From: Leucobacter chromiireducens subsp. chromiireducens
GTDB lineage: Bacteria; Actinomycetota; Actinomycetes; Actinomycetales; Microbacteriaceae
Direction of reading: 5' to 3'
Assembly (NCBI RefSeq): GCF_016758255.1
Contig: NZ_QYAD01000002.1
Coordinates: forward strand, 62,001 to 126,000
DNA length: 64,000 bases
A program made the position numbers and the translations under genes. Below are positions 43,551 to 52,962 of the stretch, piece by piece. The first letter of the stretch is position 1; every line of letters begins with the position of its first letter. The notes under the pieces are model-generated. The model was not told the origin of the DNA. It did no database searches and saw only the letters and a program-made list of their open reading frames with translations.

Positions 43551-45241
43551 GCGAGCTCCCGCACCCCACGACCCCGGCGGAGGAGTCGGGCCGCGGCCCC
43601 CTGCCCGCCGCGGCGAAACTGCCCGGTACCGCGGACGCCGAGGGCTGGCGCCGCATGCATCCGCTGTCCCCGCTGCTGCGCGGTGGGCTGGCGCTGCTCG
43701 TCATCGGCGGCATCATCATCGCCAACTTTCGCGACCGGCTGGTCGAGTTCTTCTTTGCGCGCGAGGCGCTGAAAAACGACGACCTCGCGGGGGTGTTCGA
43801 TGAGCAGGATATCTTTGGCTACATCGTTGAGCAGGGCCTCCTGCTGCTCGTGCTGGGCGGCGCCCTCGGCGTCATCCTGCTCATTGTGCTGTTCTCCTGG
43901 CTCGCGTGGCGGTTCTCGAGCTACCGGGTGACGGCTGAGGCGGTCGAGACGCGCAGCGGCATTCTGTTCCGCAACCACCGCCGCGCGCCGCTTGAGCGCA
44001 TCCAGTCGGTCAACCTGCAGCGCCCCATGCTGGCGCGCGCGCTCGGCCTCACAAAAATCGAGGTGGTCACCGCCGGTCAAGACGGCAAGGTGGAACTCGC
44101 GTACCTCGGGCACGCTGATGCGAAGACCGTGCGCGAGCAGATCATGCAGATCGCCGCGCAGAAGCGGCGTGGCGATGCTGTGGGAGCCGTGCCGCTCGAC
44201 GAGATCCACGGTGCCGCCGCGGTCGCGTTCGACGGGTCGGTCTACGCGACCGATACGGCGGGCCTCGCTGGTCGCGCGCAGGACTTCGTGGACAGCGACG
44301 TTGATCCCGATGCGATCGCGGGCGGTGCGCTCGTGCGCGTGCCGGTAGGCCGACTGCTCGGCAGCATCGCCCTCAGCTGGGAGGCGATCATCCTCGTACT
44401 CGTGGTGGTTGCCGTGGTCGTCGGCGGGGCCATCTTCGAGCCCTTCATGATCCTCGGCATCCTGCCCCTCATCGTCGTGATGGCCGGCGTCATGTTCGGC
44501 CAGTTCAATCGCGGCTTCAACTTCACGCTCTCGCGCGGTCGCGACACCGTGCGCACGGGCGCGGGGCTCACCTCGACGCTCACCGAGTCGATCCCGTTCG
44601 GCCGCATCCATGCGATTGAGGCTCGCCAGCCGCTGTTCTGGCGCCCGCTGGGGTGGTGGAAGGTGCGCATCACCACGGCGGGTCACTCCGTGGCGCAGGG
44701 CGGCCAGAATGCGTCCCAGAACGTGGTGCTCCCCGTCGGCCTCGAGGCAGACGTGCTGCGGGTGATCGACACGCTGCTGCCCGGTGTGGGCGACGACGAG
44801 GCCGAGATCGCCGCACTCCGCAACGGACTGAGCGGCCCCGGCACGGGGTACCGCGGCCCGGGGCAGCGCGCCGGCTGGGTGCTGTGGTGGGGCAAGCCTC
44901 GTGCGGGCATCGCGCTCGAGGGCCTCGGCAGCGAGGACGCCACGCTGCGGATTCGCCGCGGCGTGCTCACGCGCTCGCTCTCGATCATGCCGATCGTCCG
45001 TGCACAGTCGGTGCAGCTGCGCCGCCCGCTCGTGCACCGGATGCTCGGGCTCGCCTCGGTGCAAGCGCACACGGTGCTCGGCCCGGTGCGCATGGAAATG
45101 CGGGGCATGGAGCTTGGGATCGGCCAGCGCGTGTTCGACGAGCTCGCCACCGCGGTGCTGCGCATTCAGGGCGCTGAAGCTCAGCGCCTCGCAGCCGCGC
45201 GCAGTCCGCGGGCGATGCAGACGCCAGTCGAGGAGGCGTAG
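43547..45241 (+). CDS. Membrane protein with repeated bacterial PH domains (YdbT-like)
   Basis: This 564-residue protein has paired membrane helices near residues 50-70 and 95-125 and again near 275-320. It carries two or three PH-like domains, for example VTAEAVETRSGILFRNHRRAP and LRIRRGVLTRSLSIMPIVRAQ. It partners the preceding YdbS-like protein. GTG 43547 overlaps that gene, and its stop touches the start of the next gene. A long internal linker (about 200-260) is unconserved. Confidence 0.83.
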   Translation: MSELPHPTTPAEESGRGPLPAAAKLPGTADAEGWRRMHPLSPLLRGGLALLVIGGIIIANFRDRLVEFFFAREALKNDDLAGVFDEQDIFGYIVEQGLLLLVLGGALGVILLIVLFSWLAWRFSSYRVTAEAVETRSGILFRNHRRAPLERIQSVNLQRPMLARALGLTKIEVVTAGQDGKVELAYLGHADAKTVREQIMQIAAQKRRGDAVGAVPLDEIHGAAAVAFDGSVYATDTAGLAGRAQDFVDSDVDPDAIAGGALVRVPVGRLLGSIALSWEAIILVLVVVAVVVGGAIFEPFMILGILPLIVVMAGVMFGQFNRGFNFTLSRGRDTVRTGAGLTSTLTESIPFGRIHAIEARQPLFWRPLGWWKVRITTAGHSVAQGGQNASQNVVLPVGLEADVLRVIDTLLPGVGDDEAEIAALRNGLSGPGTGYRGPGQRAGWVLWWGKPRAGIALEGLGSEDATLRIRRGVLTRSLSIMPIVRAQSVQLRRPLVHRMLGLASVQAHTVLGPVRMEMRGMELGIGQRVFDELATAVLRIQGAEAQRLAAARSPRAMQTPVEEA

Positions 45242-45969
45242 TGCACCCGAGCGCGCAGGAGTCACGCCTCGGCGTTGGGGTGATCGGGGCGGGTCGCGTC
45301 GGCCCCGTGCTCGCTCGCGCCCTCGCGGGGGTGGGGCACGCGATCACCGGCATCTCGGCCGTGAGCGAGGAGAGCCGAGAGCGCGCCGCTGCGATGCTCC
45401 CAGGCGTTCCCGTGCTTGAGGTGCCCGAGGTGGTGCGTCGATCCGAGCTCGTCCTGCTCGCCGTGCCAGGTGACGAGCTGCCCGGGCTCATCGCGGGTCT
45501 CGCCGCAACGGGCGCGTGGCAGCCCGGCCAGCTCGCGATCCACACCGCGCCCGAGCACGGCACTGCGGTGTTCGGGCCGGCGCTCGCCGTGGGGGTGATC
45601 CCGCTCGCGCTGCATCCGGCGATTGTGTTCACGGGAACGAGCCTCGATCTGGGGCGCCTTGCTGGCGCGACGATCGCGGTCACCGCGCCCGCGCCGGTGC
45701 TGCCCATCGGGCAGGCGCTCGCCGTGGAGATGGGCGGCGAGCCCGTGATTGTGCGCGAGCAGGATCGGGCGGCGTACGCCGACGCGCTCACCGCGGCGGC
45801 CGAGCTTTCGCGTGCCGTCGTGCGGCAGACGACCGACGCGCTGCGCGAAATCGGCGTCGAGCGCCCCGACCGGCTCGCCGGCGGTGTGGTGCGCGCAGCG
45901 GTCGAGGAGGAGCTGCGCGAGGCGGCCGGCCGCGACGGGGGCGTCACCCCGCCCGACGAGCTGGCCTAG
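45241..45969 (+). CDS. Rossmann-fold protein with DUF2520 domain
   Basis: This 242-residue protein has an N-terminal nucleotide-binding motif [19 protein letters not shown] and a C-terminal DUF2520-like helical part ([29 protein letters not shown]). Its layout is like a ketopantoate- or pyrroline-carboxylate-reductase fold. In many actinobacteria it sits next to panC; here lysS follows instead. GTG 45241 overlaps the previous stop. The substrate is unknown. Confidence 0.82.
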   Translation: MHPSAQESRLGVGVIGAGRVGPVLARALAGVGHAITGISAVSEESRERAAAMLPGVPVLEVPEVVRRSELVLLAVPGDELPGLIAGLAATGAWQPGQLAIHTAPEHGTAVFGPALAVGVIPLALHPAIVFTGTSLDLGRLAGATIAVTAPAPVLPIGQALAVEMGGEPVIVREQDRAAYADALTAAAELSRAVVRQTTDALREIGVERPDRLAGGVVRAAVEEELREAAGRDGGVTPPDELA

Positions 45970-46030
45970 GATGGAACGGACCGTCGGATCATTGCGACGG
46001 ACGTCACATCACGGAGGACACGCCCCCACT

Positions 46031-47596
46031 ATGAGCGATCAGAGCGCAGCCCACGCAGCCGAGCCGGCCACCACGGACGCCACCCCGGCCGTCAGTGCCG
46101 AGGAGGTCTTCGAACAGAAGCGCGTGCGACTGGAGAAGCGCGACAAACTGAACGCCGGAGCGAGCCTCGAGGGCGGCGCGTACCCGGTCGCGGTTCCGGT
46201 GACGAGCACCATCCCCGCCGTGCGCGCGGAGTGGGGTCACCTTGAGGAGACGCCCGACACCGCCTCGGGTGCCATCGTCGGCGTCGCCGGCCGTGTCGTG
46301 TTCCAGCGCAATACAGGAAAGCTGTGCTTTGCCTCGCTGCAGGCCGGCGACGGCACGCGGATTCAGGCCATGGTGAGCCTGGCAGAGGTGGGCGAGGAAT
46401 CGCTTGCCGCATACAAGGAGCTCGTCGACCTTGGCGACCACCTGTTCGTGCGCGGCGAGGTCGCCTCGAGCCGTCGCGGTGAGCTCTCGATCATGGTCAC
46501 GGAGTGGCAGATCGCGGCGAAGGCGATCGCGCCGCTGCCCAACATGCACACCGAGCTGAATGAGGAGACGCGGGTGCGCCAGCGCTACCTCGATCTCATC
46601 CAGCGCGATCAGGCACGCCGCAATGTTGTGACCCGCGCGCGCACGATGGCGAGCCTGCGTCACACCTTCGCCGAGCGCGACTTCATCGAGGCCGAGACCC
46701 CGATGCTGCAGACGATGCACGGCGGCGCCTCGGCGCGCCCGTTCGTGACGCACTCGAACGCGTTCGACACCGAGCTCTTCCTGCGCATCGCGCCCGAGCT
46801 TTTCCTGAAGCGCGCGGTCGTCGGTGGCCTCGAGCGCGTCTTCGAGATCAACCGCAACTTCCGCAACGAGGGCGCCGACTCGACGCACAGCCCCGAGTTC
46901 GCCATGCTCGAGGCATACCAGGCATACACCGACTACAACGGCATTGCTGACCTCACGCAGGATCTCGTACAGAACGCCGCGCTTGCCGCAAATGTAGGCA
47001 CGGAGCGCGAGGGAACGCACGTGGTCGAGTGGGCTGACGGCACGCTCTTCGATCTCGGCGGCAACTGGGATCGCATCTCCATGTACGGCACGCTCTCAGA
47101 GGCCGCGGGCCGTGAGATCACGCCCGAGACCTCGGTTGCCGAGCTGCAGGCGATCGCCGATGCCGAGGGCGTCGAGGTGAAGCTGCCGAACCACGGCAAG
47201 CTGGTCGAGGAGCTGTGGGAGCACTTCGTGAAGGACGGGCTGACCAGCCCCACCTTCGTGATGGACTTCCCGGTCGAGACGAGCCCGCTCACCCGTCACC
47301 ACCGATCCATCCCCGGTGTGGTTGAGAAGTGGGACCTGTACGTGCGTGGCTTCGAGCTGGCCACGGGCTACTCCGAGCTCATCGACCCGGTCGTGCAGCG
47401 CGAGCGCTTCACCCAGCAGGCGGCGGAGGCTGCACGCGGCGACGATGAGGCCATGGGCGTGGACGAGGAGTTCTTGCGCGCGCTCGAGCACGGCATGCCG
47501 CCGTCGGGTGGCATGGGCATGGGCATGGACCGCCTGCTCATGGCGCTCACGGGTCTCGGCATTCGCGAGACCATCCTCTTCCCGCTTGTGAAGTAG
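46031..47596 (+). CDS. lysS: Lysyl-tRNA synthetase, class II
   Basis: This 521-residue enzyme charges tRNA-Lys. It has an N-terminal OB-fold ([21 protein letters not shown]) and a class II core: motif 1 near [19 protein letters not shown], motif 2 [11 protein letters not shown], motif 3 [16 protein letters not shown] 46031 opens the usual short N-terminal tail; GGAGG is 13 bases upstream, slightly far. The frame is open to 45749, but that overlaps the DUF2520 gene. A strong terminator follows. Confidence 0.95.
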   Translation: MSDQSAAHAAEPATTDATPAVSAEEVFEQKRVRLEKRDKLNAGASLEGGAYPVAVPVTSTIPAVRAEWGHLEETPDTASGAIVGVAGRVVFQRNTGKLCFASLQAGDGTRIQAMVSLAEVGEESLAAYKELVDLGDHLFVRGEVASSRRGELSIMVTEWQIAAKAIAPLPNMHTELNEETRVRQRYLDLIQRDQARRNVVTRARTMASLRHTFAERDFIEAETPMLQTMHGGASARPFVTHSNAFDTELFLRIAPELFLKRAVVGGLERVFEINRNFRNEGADSTHSPEFAMLEAYQAYTDYNGIADLTQDLVQNAALAANVGTEREGTHVVEWADGTLFDLGGNWDRISMYGTLSEAAGREITPETSVAELQAIADAEGVEVKLPNHGKLVEELWEHFVKDGLTSPTFVMDFPVETSPLTRHHRSIPGVVEKWDLYVRGFELATGYSELIDPVVQRERFTQQAAEAARGDDEAMGVDEEFLRALEHGMPPSGGMGMGMDRLLMALTGLGIRETILFPLVK

Positions 47597-47617
47597 CGCG
47601 GGATCCCGCACGCATGA

Positions 47618-47653
47618 CTGAACGCCCACCCGCCAGCGCGGGTGGGCGTTCAG
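47618..47653. terminator. Hairpin terminator after lysS
   Basis: Arms of 16 bases (CTGAACGCCCACCCGC and its complement) are perfect around a 4-base loop. It starts 21 bases past the lysS stop and ends before the promoter of the small membrane protein gene. Confidence 0.85.
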
Positions 47654-47687
47654 CTATCCCCGGTATCCACCCGGTACACTGGCGAGC

Positions 47688-47867
47688 ATGGACAGCTGGT
47701 GGACGAACGCGGTTTGGTCGCTTACGCCGACCGTGCTCATCGGGATCTTTTTCTGGATGGTGATCCGCCTCATTCTGCGCGCGGATCGCACGGAGCGTCG
47801 GGTCTACCGGCAGATCGAGGACGAGGAGCGCGCGAAGGCCGGCCTCCCCGCCCGCGAAGAGTCCTAA
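47688..47867 (+). CDS. Small 59-residue membrane protein
   Basis: This short gene encodes 59 residues from ATG 47688 to TAA 47867. A single membrane helix lies at about 13-31 (TPTVLIGIFFWMVIRLIL), followed by a charged cytoplasmic tail (RADRTERRVYRQIEDEERAK). A TACACT element about 15 bases upstream could be its -10 box. It lies between the lysS terminator and cardiolipin synthase. I do not recognise a named family. Codon use is normal for the genome, supporting a real gene. Confidence 0.72.
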   Translation: MDSWWTNAVWSLTPTVLIGIFFWMVIRLILRADRTERRVYRQIEDEERAKAGLPAREES

Positions 47868-48018
47868 CGCGCACTTCCCCCCGCGCCGCATGCGTGCGTG
47901 ACCCGCGGCGCCCGCTACAGTACTTGCAGGGGTGATACCCGGCTGCTCGACGACGGATCTTTGTCGAGCCCGTTGTGCCGGTGTCACCGTGTGCTGTGGC
48001 GACTGAGGAGATGCGTCG

Positions 48019-49503
48019 ATGGAGGACCTGAACTGGTTCGGAGTGAACTGGCCGTTCGCGTGGACCCTGACGTTCCTCATTGTCGACAATGTGATCCGCA
48101 TCATCGCCCTGTTCGTCGTCCCCCGCAACCGTCGTCCGACCTCGGGCATGGCCTGGCTGATGGCTATTTTCCTGCTGCCCGTGCCCGGCCTCCTGCTCTT
48201 CCTGATCATCGGAAGTAAGCGGCTGCCGCGTGCGCGTGAGCAGAAGCAGGAGGCGATCAACCTCTTTGTCTCGCAGATCGCGGAGCGCGAGGACCAGGGC
48301 ATGGTCACGCCGACCTCGGAGCTACAGCCCGGTCTGGATAGCGCGGTGCGGCTCGGTCGCTCGCTCGGCGCCCAGCCGATGCTGAGCGGCAACGCGGCGA
48401 CCATGTGCATCGACTACGAGGAGTCGCTCGCGCAGATGGCCGCGGCGATCCGCACGGCAACGGAGTACGTGCACATTGAGTTCTACATCCTTGTGCACGA
48501 CGAGGCTACCGACGACATCTTTACGGCGATGGGCGAGGCAGTCGAGCGCGGGGTACAGGTGCGCGTGCTGCTCGACCACATTTCCGCGGTGCGCAACCCG
48601 GGCACGCGTCGCACGGCGCAGAGCCTCGACGACCTGGGGGTGCAGTGGGCGTACATGCTGCCCGTGCGTCCCTGGCGCGGCGAGTACCAGCGGCCCGACC
48701 TCCGCAACCACCGCAAGCTCATCGTGGTCGACGGCCGCATCGGCTTCATGGGTTCACAGAACCTCGTCGACTCGAGCTACAACAAGCCCTCGAACCAGCG
48801 GCGCGGCTTGCACTGGAAGGACCTTATGGTGCGGGTCGAGGGCCCCATCGTGCTGGGACTCGAAGCGGTGTTCCAGGGCGACTGGTACCTCGAGACGGGG
48901 CAGTACCTCACGCATCTCGCGGAGTCGCCGATCGAGGTGGTTCGCCCGGGCGAACTCGACTGCCAGATCGTGCCGAGCGGCCCGGGCTACGAGGCGGAGA
49001 ACAATCTGCAGGTGTTCGTTGCGCTGCTCTACACCGCGAAGCGCCGCATCAGCATCACGAGCCCGTACTTCGTGCCCGACGGGTCGATCATGAACGCGCT
49101 GCGTGCCGCAACTGCGCGCGGCGTCGCGGTCGAGCTCTTTGTTTCCGAAACGGGTGACCAGGCCGTGGTCTACCACGCGCAGCGCTCGTACTATGAGGAG
49201 CTGCTCCGAGCCGGTGTGCGCATTTGGATGTATCGCCCGCCCTACATCCTCCACTCGAAGCACTTCACCGTGGACGATGCGGTTGCGGTGGTGGGCTCCT
49301 CAAACATGGACCAGCGGTCCTTCGGTCTCAACATGGAGATCTCGATGGTGGTGCACGGCGAGAGCTTCGTGCGCGATCTCGACGAGGTGAGCGATTTCTA
49401 CCGCGAGAACTCGCGCGAGCTGACGCTCGAGGAGTGGTTGCAGCAGCCGCTGCGCTCGCAGCTGCTCGACGGCCTGGCTCGCCTGACTTCGGCACTGCAG
49501 TAA
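48019..49503 (+). CDS. cls: Cardiolipin synthase (phospholipase D family)
   Basis: This 494-residue membrane enzyme joins phosphatidylglycerol units to cardiolipin. Two N-terminal membrane helices (about 15-35 and 42-65) are followed by two HKD motifs, HRKLIVVDG near 231 and HSKHFTVDD near 412, each with a following GSQN or GSSN. ATG 48019 has GAGGAG upstream. The 150-base gap before it contains a TACAGT promoter-like element and a small stem (GCTCGAC/GTCGAGC, 47945-47969). Confidence 0.92.
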   Translation: MEDLNWFGVNWPFAWTLTFLIVDNVIRIIALFVVPRNRRPTSGMAWLMAIFLLPVPGLLLFLIIGSKRLPRAREQKQEAINLFVSQIAEREDQGMVTPTSELQPGLDSAVRLGRSLGAQPMLSGNAATMCIDYEESLAQMAAAIRTATEYVHIEFYILVHDEATDDIFTAMGEAVERGVQVRVLLDHISAVRNPGTRRTAQSLDDLGVQWAYMLPVRPWRGEYQRPDLRNHRKLIVVDGRIGFMGSQNLVDSSYNKPSNQRRGLHWKDLMVRVEGPIVLGLEAVFQGDWYLETGQYLTHLAESPIEVVRPGELDCQIVPSGPGYEAENNLQVFVALLYTAKRRISITSPYFVPDGSIMNALRAATARGVAVELFVSETGDQAVVYHAQRSYYEELLRAGVRIWMYRPPYILHSKHFTVDDAVAVVGSSNMDQRSFGLNMEISMVVHGESFVRDLDEVSDFYRENSRELTLEEWLQQPLRSQLLDGLARLTSALQ

Positions 49504-49544
49504 CGGCCTTGGCGCTGCCGTAGCGGCCTGCCGGCCAGCCCCGG

Positions 49545-50135
49545 CTAGAGCGCGTGCTGCATTGCTGGGGTTCCCAGCCGACGTACCGCAGGTCCAGATA
49601 TCCCGGGTACTGCGGAAAGCAGCCAGGCCTCACCGTTCAGAATGCGGGGTGCAGGCTCGCCACTCAACTCGGAGAGTGCCGCGCGGATGAGTGCGCCGTG
49701 CGCGATGACGATGCTTCCCGGCGCCTCTCGGAGCTGGCGAGTGAAGGCCGCCGCTCCACGCTGGGCGAGCGGGACGAGACCCTCTGCCTCTGGAATATCG
49801 AGTCCCGGCCAGCGGGCGGTGACCTCACTGACCTGCAGGCCTTCCGCCGGTCCGAAGTCGCGCTCCGTGACAGCGTCGTCAATTTCTGGAGTAGCGAGCC
49901 CAAGCCGCTCCGCGATGATCTGGCCGGTGGCGACGGCGCGTCCAAGCGGGGACACCACGACCCGAGACCAGCGACCTGAGACCGCGAGAAGATCGGCGAT
50001 CTCGCCGGCCTGCGCCCGCCCCCGCTCATTGAGCGGGATGTCGGTGCGGCCCTGGATGCGGCGGCCGATATTCCAGTCCGTCTCGCCGTGGCGCACGATG
50101 ACGATGGACGCAGCGGGGGGCGACGAGGTACTCAT
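49545..50135 (-). CDS. Histidine phosphatase (phosphoglycerate-mutase fold)
   Basis: This 196-residue phosphatase has the catalytic RHG motif at 15-17 (IVIVRHGETDWN) and the second His in IVIAHGALIRAAL. Its small size fits broad-specificity phosphatases such as CobC/PhoE rather than glycolytic mutase. ATG 50135 overlaps the stop of the ABC ATPase gene (ATGA). It is therefore the last gene of the importer operon and probably acts on the imported or a derived phosphate ester. Confidence 0.88.
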   Translation of the reverse strand: MSTSSPPAASIVIVRHGETDWNIGRRIQGRTDIPLNERGRAQAGEIADLLAVSGRWSRVVVSPLGRAVATGQIIAERLGLATPEIDDAVTERDFGPAEGLQVSEVTARWPGLDIPEAEGLVPLAQRGAAAFTRQLREAPGSIVIAHGALIRAALSELSGEPAPRILNGEAWLLSAVPGISGPAVRRLGTPAMQHAL

Positions 50136-51259
50136 GCCCCCACGCTAGTCGGTTCTGCCTGCGAGCTCGCGTGGGCGGCGCGCTGCGCCAGATCAGGCCC
50201 GAACACGAGGGCTTGATCAATGTGAACGCGCACCCGCTCGCCAGCGGCGCAACGAGCGCCACTTTCCCTGGACCGAAACTGCAACTCACCCCAGCGTACG
50301 ACGAGCTCATCGCCGCTTCGACCGAACAGCGAGGACTCCACGACGGCGGGTCCTGCGGGATCGGGTACGACGCGCACGTGCTCCGGCAGGACCGCGATCT
50401 CCACTGCACGGTCTCCAGCAGTGTCTCCCCGGTTCGTGAGGTCTCTCTCAGTGGAGAGCTGCTCCGCCGAGAGCTCGATCGGGAAGCCGCTCGCTCGGAA
50501 GCCGCCTGCTGCGAGTGTGCCGGGCAGCACAGCTGCATCTGAGATAAAGCGCGCCACGAAGGGAGAAGCTGGCCGATCGACGAGCTCGCTCGGCGTGCCG
50601 ATCTGCTGCACCCTGCCTGCGTCGAGCACGACGACGCGGTCGGCGAGGGCGAGCGCCTCGCTACGGTCGTGCGTAACATGGATCACGGTGAGCCCGAGGC
50701 TGCGGGTGAGCGCACGGAGCTCCAAACGGAGCCGATCGCGCAGGGGCTCGTCGAGGGCTGAGAGCGCCTCGTCGAGGAGCAGCACCCGGGGTCGACCCAC
50801 GATCGCTCGGGCGATAGCGACGCGTTGGCGCTGACCACCCGAGAGCGTCGCGGGATCGCGGCGTTCGGCGCCTCCGAGTCCCACCAGCTCGAGCGCCTCG
50901 GCCACCCGACGAGCACGCTCCGCCCGGCCGACACCCGCCCGACGGAGCGGATACTCGATGTTGCGGCCCACATTCCAGTGGGGCCACACCGCGTGCTGCT
51001 GAAACACCATGCCGAGGCCTCTCCGCTCTGGCTCAACGTCGCGCCCCGCCCCTGCGACCTCGGTTTCGCCGATCCGCACGCTGCCCGCCGTGGGCGAGAT
51101 GAAGCCAGCGACCGTGCGCAGCAGTGTCGTCTTCCCCGAGCCGGAGGGGCCAACGAGGGCGACGAACTCGCCATCGCCGATGTCGAGATCGACGTCGGCG
51201 AGCCCGAGGTGCCCACCAGGGTAGGCGAGGCTGACGGAGGTGAGGGAGACGGATGACAC
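50132..51259 (-). CDS. ATP-binding protein of an AfuC/FbpC/PotA-type importer
   Basis: This 375-residue ATPase has Walker A GPSGSGKT, signature LSGGQRQRVAIARAI, Walker B RVLLLDEALSALDEP and the H-loop IHVTHDRSEALALADR. The C-terminal 110 residues form a TOBE-like regulatory domain (VAVLPEHVRVVPDP-type sequence). GTG 51259 lies 8 bases past the permease stop and has AGGA upstream; the open frame to 51511 lies within the permease gene. It powers the fused permease of this operon. Confidence 0.9.
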   Translation of the reverse strand: MSSVSLTSVSLAYPGGHLGLADVDLDIGDGEFVALVGPSGSGKTTLLRTVAGFISPTAGSVRIGETEVAGAGRDVEPERRGLGMVFQQHAVWPHWNVGRNIEYPLRRAGVGRAERARRVAEALELVGLGGAERRDPATLSGGQRQRVAIARAIVGRPRVLLLDEALSALDEPLRDRLRLELRALTRSLGLTVIHVTHDRSEALALADRVVVLDAGRVQQIGTPSELVDRPASPFVARFISDAAVLPGTLAAGGFRASGFPIELSAEQLSTERDLTNRGDTAGDRAVEIAVLPEHVRVVPDPAGPAVVESSLFGRSGDELVVRWGELQFRSRESGARCAAGERVRVHIDQALVFGPDLAQRAAHASSQAEPTSVGA

Positions 51260-51267
51260 GATCGGTC

Positions 51268-52962
51268 CTAACGCTGGGTACGTGCGGTGAAGCTGAGGCC
51301 GACGAGGCCGACCACGGCGACGATGAGGGAGAGCGCCGACGAGGCGTTGTACGCGCCCGCCTGTTGCAGGTTGAAGATGACGACGCCGAGGGTCTGCGAG
51401 CCGGGGGAGAGGAGCAGCACTGACAGGGTCAGCTCGCGCACCGCGGTCAGCGCGACGAGCACGGCGCCCGAGATCGCGGCGGGCACCGCCATCCGGCAGG
51501 AGATGTCCCACAGCGCACGGAGCCGGGAGGCACCGGAGAGCCGGGCCGCCTCCTCGGCGGTCGTGGGGATCCCCGAGAGTGGCGCGTGGACTGATTGCAC
51601 CACGAGGGCGAGGAAGGAAGTGAGATATGCGCAGAGGATCAGCCAGGGGGTGTTGTACAGGCCAATCCGCGGCGCGATCAGCAGCCAGGCGACGGCGATG
51701 ACGAGTCCCGGGATCGCCTGCGGCAGGAGCGAGATGCCGAGGAGTGCCGCGTTGCCGCGGAGACGCGTGCGTGTGACGATCGTACCGATCCCGAGGCCGA
51801 GTACCCCACAGCCGAGCGCGGCGAGCGTGGCCAGCATGAGCGAGTTGCCGATGCCCTGGAGCGTGCCCGAAGCGGCGAGCGCACGCTCGAAGCTCGCGAG
51901 TGTGATTGTCTCCGGTGTGAGCGGCACACCGGGGGCGGGGAGGAGCGCCTGGATTGCGAGCGTGATGAGGGGGAGCACGGTGACCGCGAGAACAATCACG
52001 ACGGTGATCACCGCGATCGGGCCGCGGGCTCGCCCAAGCGGGAGCAATGCCGGCGCGCCGGCCTGAGCGTCGAGTTCGACGCGTGTACGCGAGCGCAGCA
52101 GATCGACGATGACGCCGAGGAGCGCGATCATGAGCAGAACGAAGCCGATCGCGGCGACCACAGCGAGGGGATCCTCGACGGTGCCGGACTGGAGATAGCG
52201 GTATACGAGCGTGGAGAGCGTCACGTAACGCTCGGGCAGTCCGATGATCGAGGGGATGCCGAAGTCAGCAAGGTTTGAGACTGCGATGAGTGTGAACGCT
52301 GAGAGCATCGCGGGGCGAAGGAGCGGAGTGGTTACCTCCCAGAGTGCGCGCGGTGCGGAGGAGCCCGCGATTCGTGCAGCTTGCTCGAGGTCAGCGGGAA
52401 TCCGGCGGAGCGCGGCGGTGACGATCATCATCGCGATGGGGAAGCTGTGCAGCGTAAGCAGGAAGACGACGCCGTCGCCGCCATAGAGGTTCCAGAGCGG
52501 GGTCCCGAAGCGGGCCGTCCAGAACGTGTTCACCGCCGAGGCAGGGCCGAGCAGGCTGAGCCAGGCGATTGCGCCGACGAACGGGGGCATGAGCATGGGG
52601 CTCAGCGCAAGGAGCCTGAGCGCGCGCCGCCCAGGGAGGTCAGTGCGCTCCAGGAGGAGCGCGAGCAGGGTGCCGATGACTACCGCGAGGATGCCCGAGG
52701 CGGTCGCAGACACGAGCGAGTTGGCTGCGGCAGTGAGCACATCGGGATCGGCGAGTGCCGTCCAGCCACCGCCGCTCGCTGCGAGCAGGACGACCGCACC
52801 AATCGGCACGAGGACGAGCGCGCTGACTGCGCACCACAGCACGAGACGGGTGACGTCAAAGCCATCGAAGCGCCGCCCCGCGCCGGTGCGCGGCCTGCGG
52901 GCCCGGTCGGTGATGACCGGGCCCGCAGGGATGCGCTCCTGCGTGCTACTGGAAGAGACCAT
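51268..52962 (-). CDS. Fused two-domain ABC permease (AfuB/FbpB-like)
   Basis: This 564-residue protein has twelve or so membrane helices in two homologous halves. Each half ends in an EAA loop that meets the ATPase: DLEQAARIAGSSAPRALWEV, and TAEEAARLSGASRLRALWDI. The fused form is typical of ferric-iron, 2-aminoethylphosphonate and hexose-phosphate (AfuABC) importers. ATG 52962 overlaps the lipoprotein gene by 17 bases; longer readings run inside that gene. Confidence 0.9.
   Translation of the reverse strand: MVSSSSTQERIPAGPVITDRARRPRTGAGRRFDGFDVTRLVLWCAVSALVLVPIGAVVLLAASGGGWTALADPDVLTAAANSLVSATASGILAVVIGTLLALLLERTDLPGRRALRLLALSPMLMPPFVGAIAWLSLLGPASAVNTFWTARFGTPLWNLYGGDGVVFLLTLHSFPIAMMIVTAALRRIPADLEQAARIAGSSAPRALWEVTTPLLRPAMLSAFTLIAVSNLADFGIPSIIGLPERYVTLSTLVYRYLQSGTVEDPLAVVAAIGFVLLMIALLGVIVDLLRSRTRVELDAQAGAPALLPLGRARGPIAVITVVIVLAVTVLPLITLAIQALLPAPGVPLTPETITLASFERALAASGTLQGIGNSLMLATLAALGCGVLGLGIGTIVTRTRLRGNAALLGISLLPQAIPGLVIAVAWLLIAPRIGLYNTPWLILCAYLTSFLALVVQSVHAPLSGIPTTAEEAARLSGASRLRALWDISCRMAVPAAISGAVLVALTAVRELTLSVLLLSPGSQTLGVVIFNLQQAGAYNASSALSLIVAVVGLVGLSFTARTQR

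Noticed and set aside
43292-45265. 657-codon minus-strand open frame over the PH-domain genes
   Set aside because: The composition (Arg, His, Glu rich) is that of an antisense shadow, and there is no ribosome site or family match.
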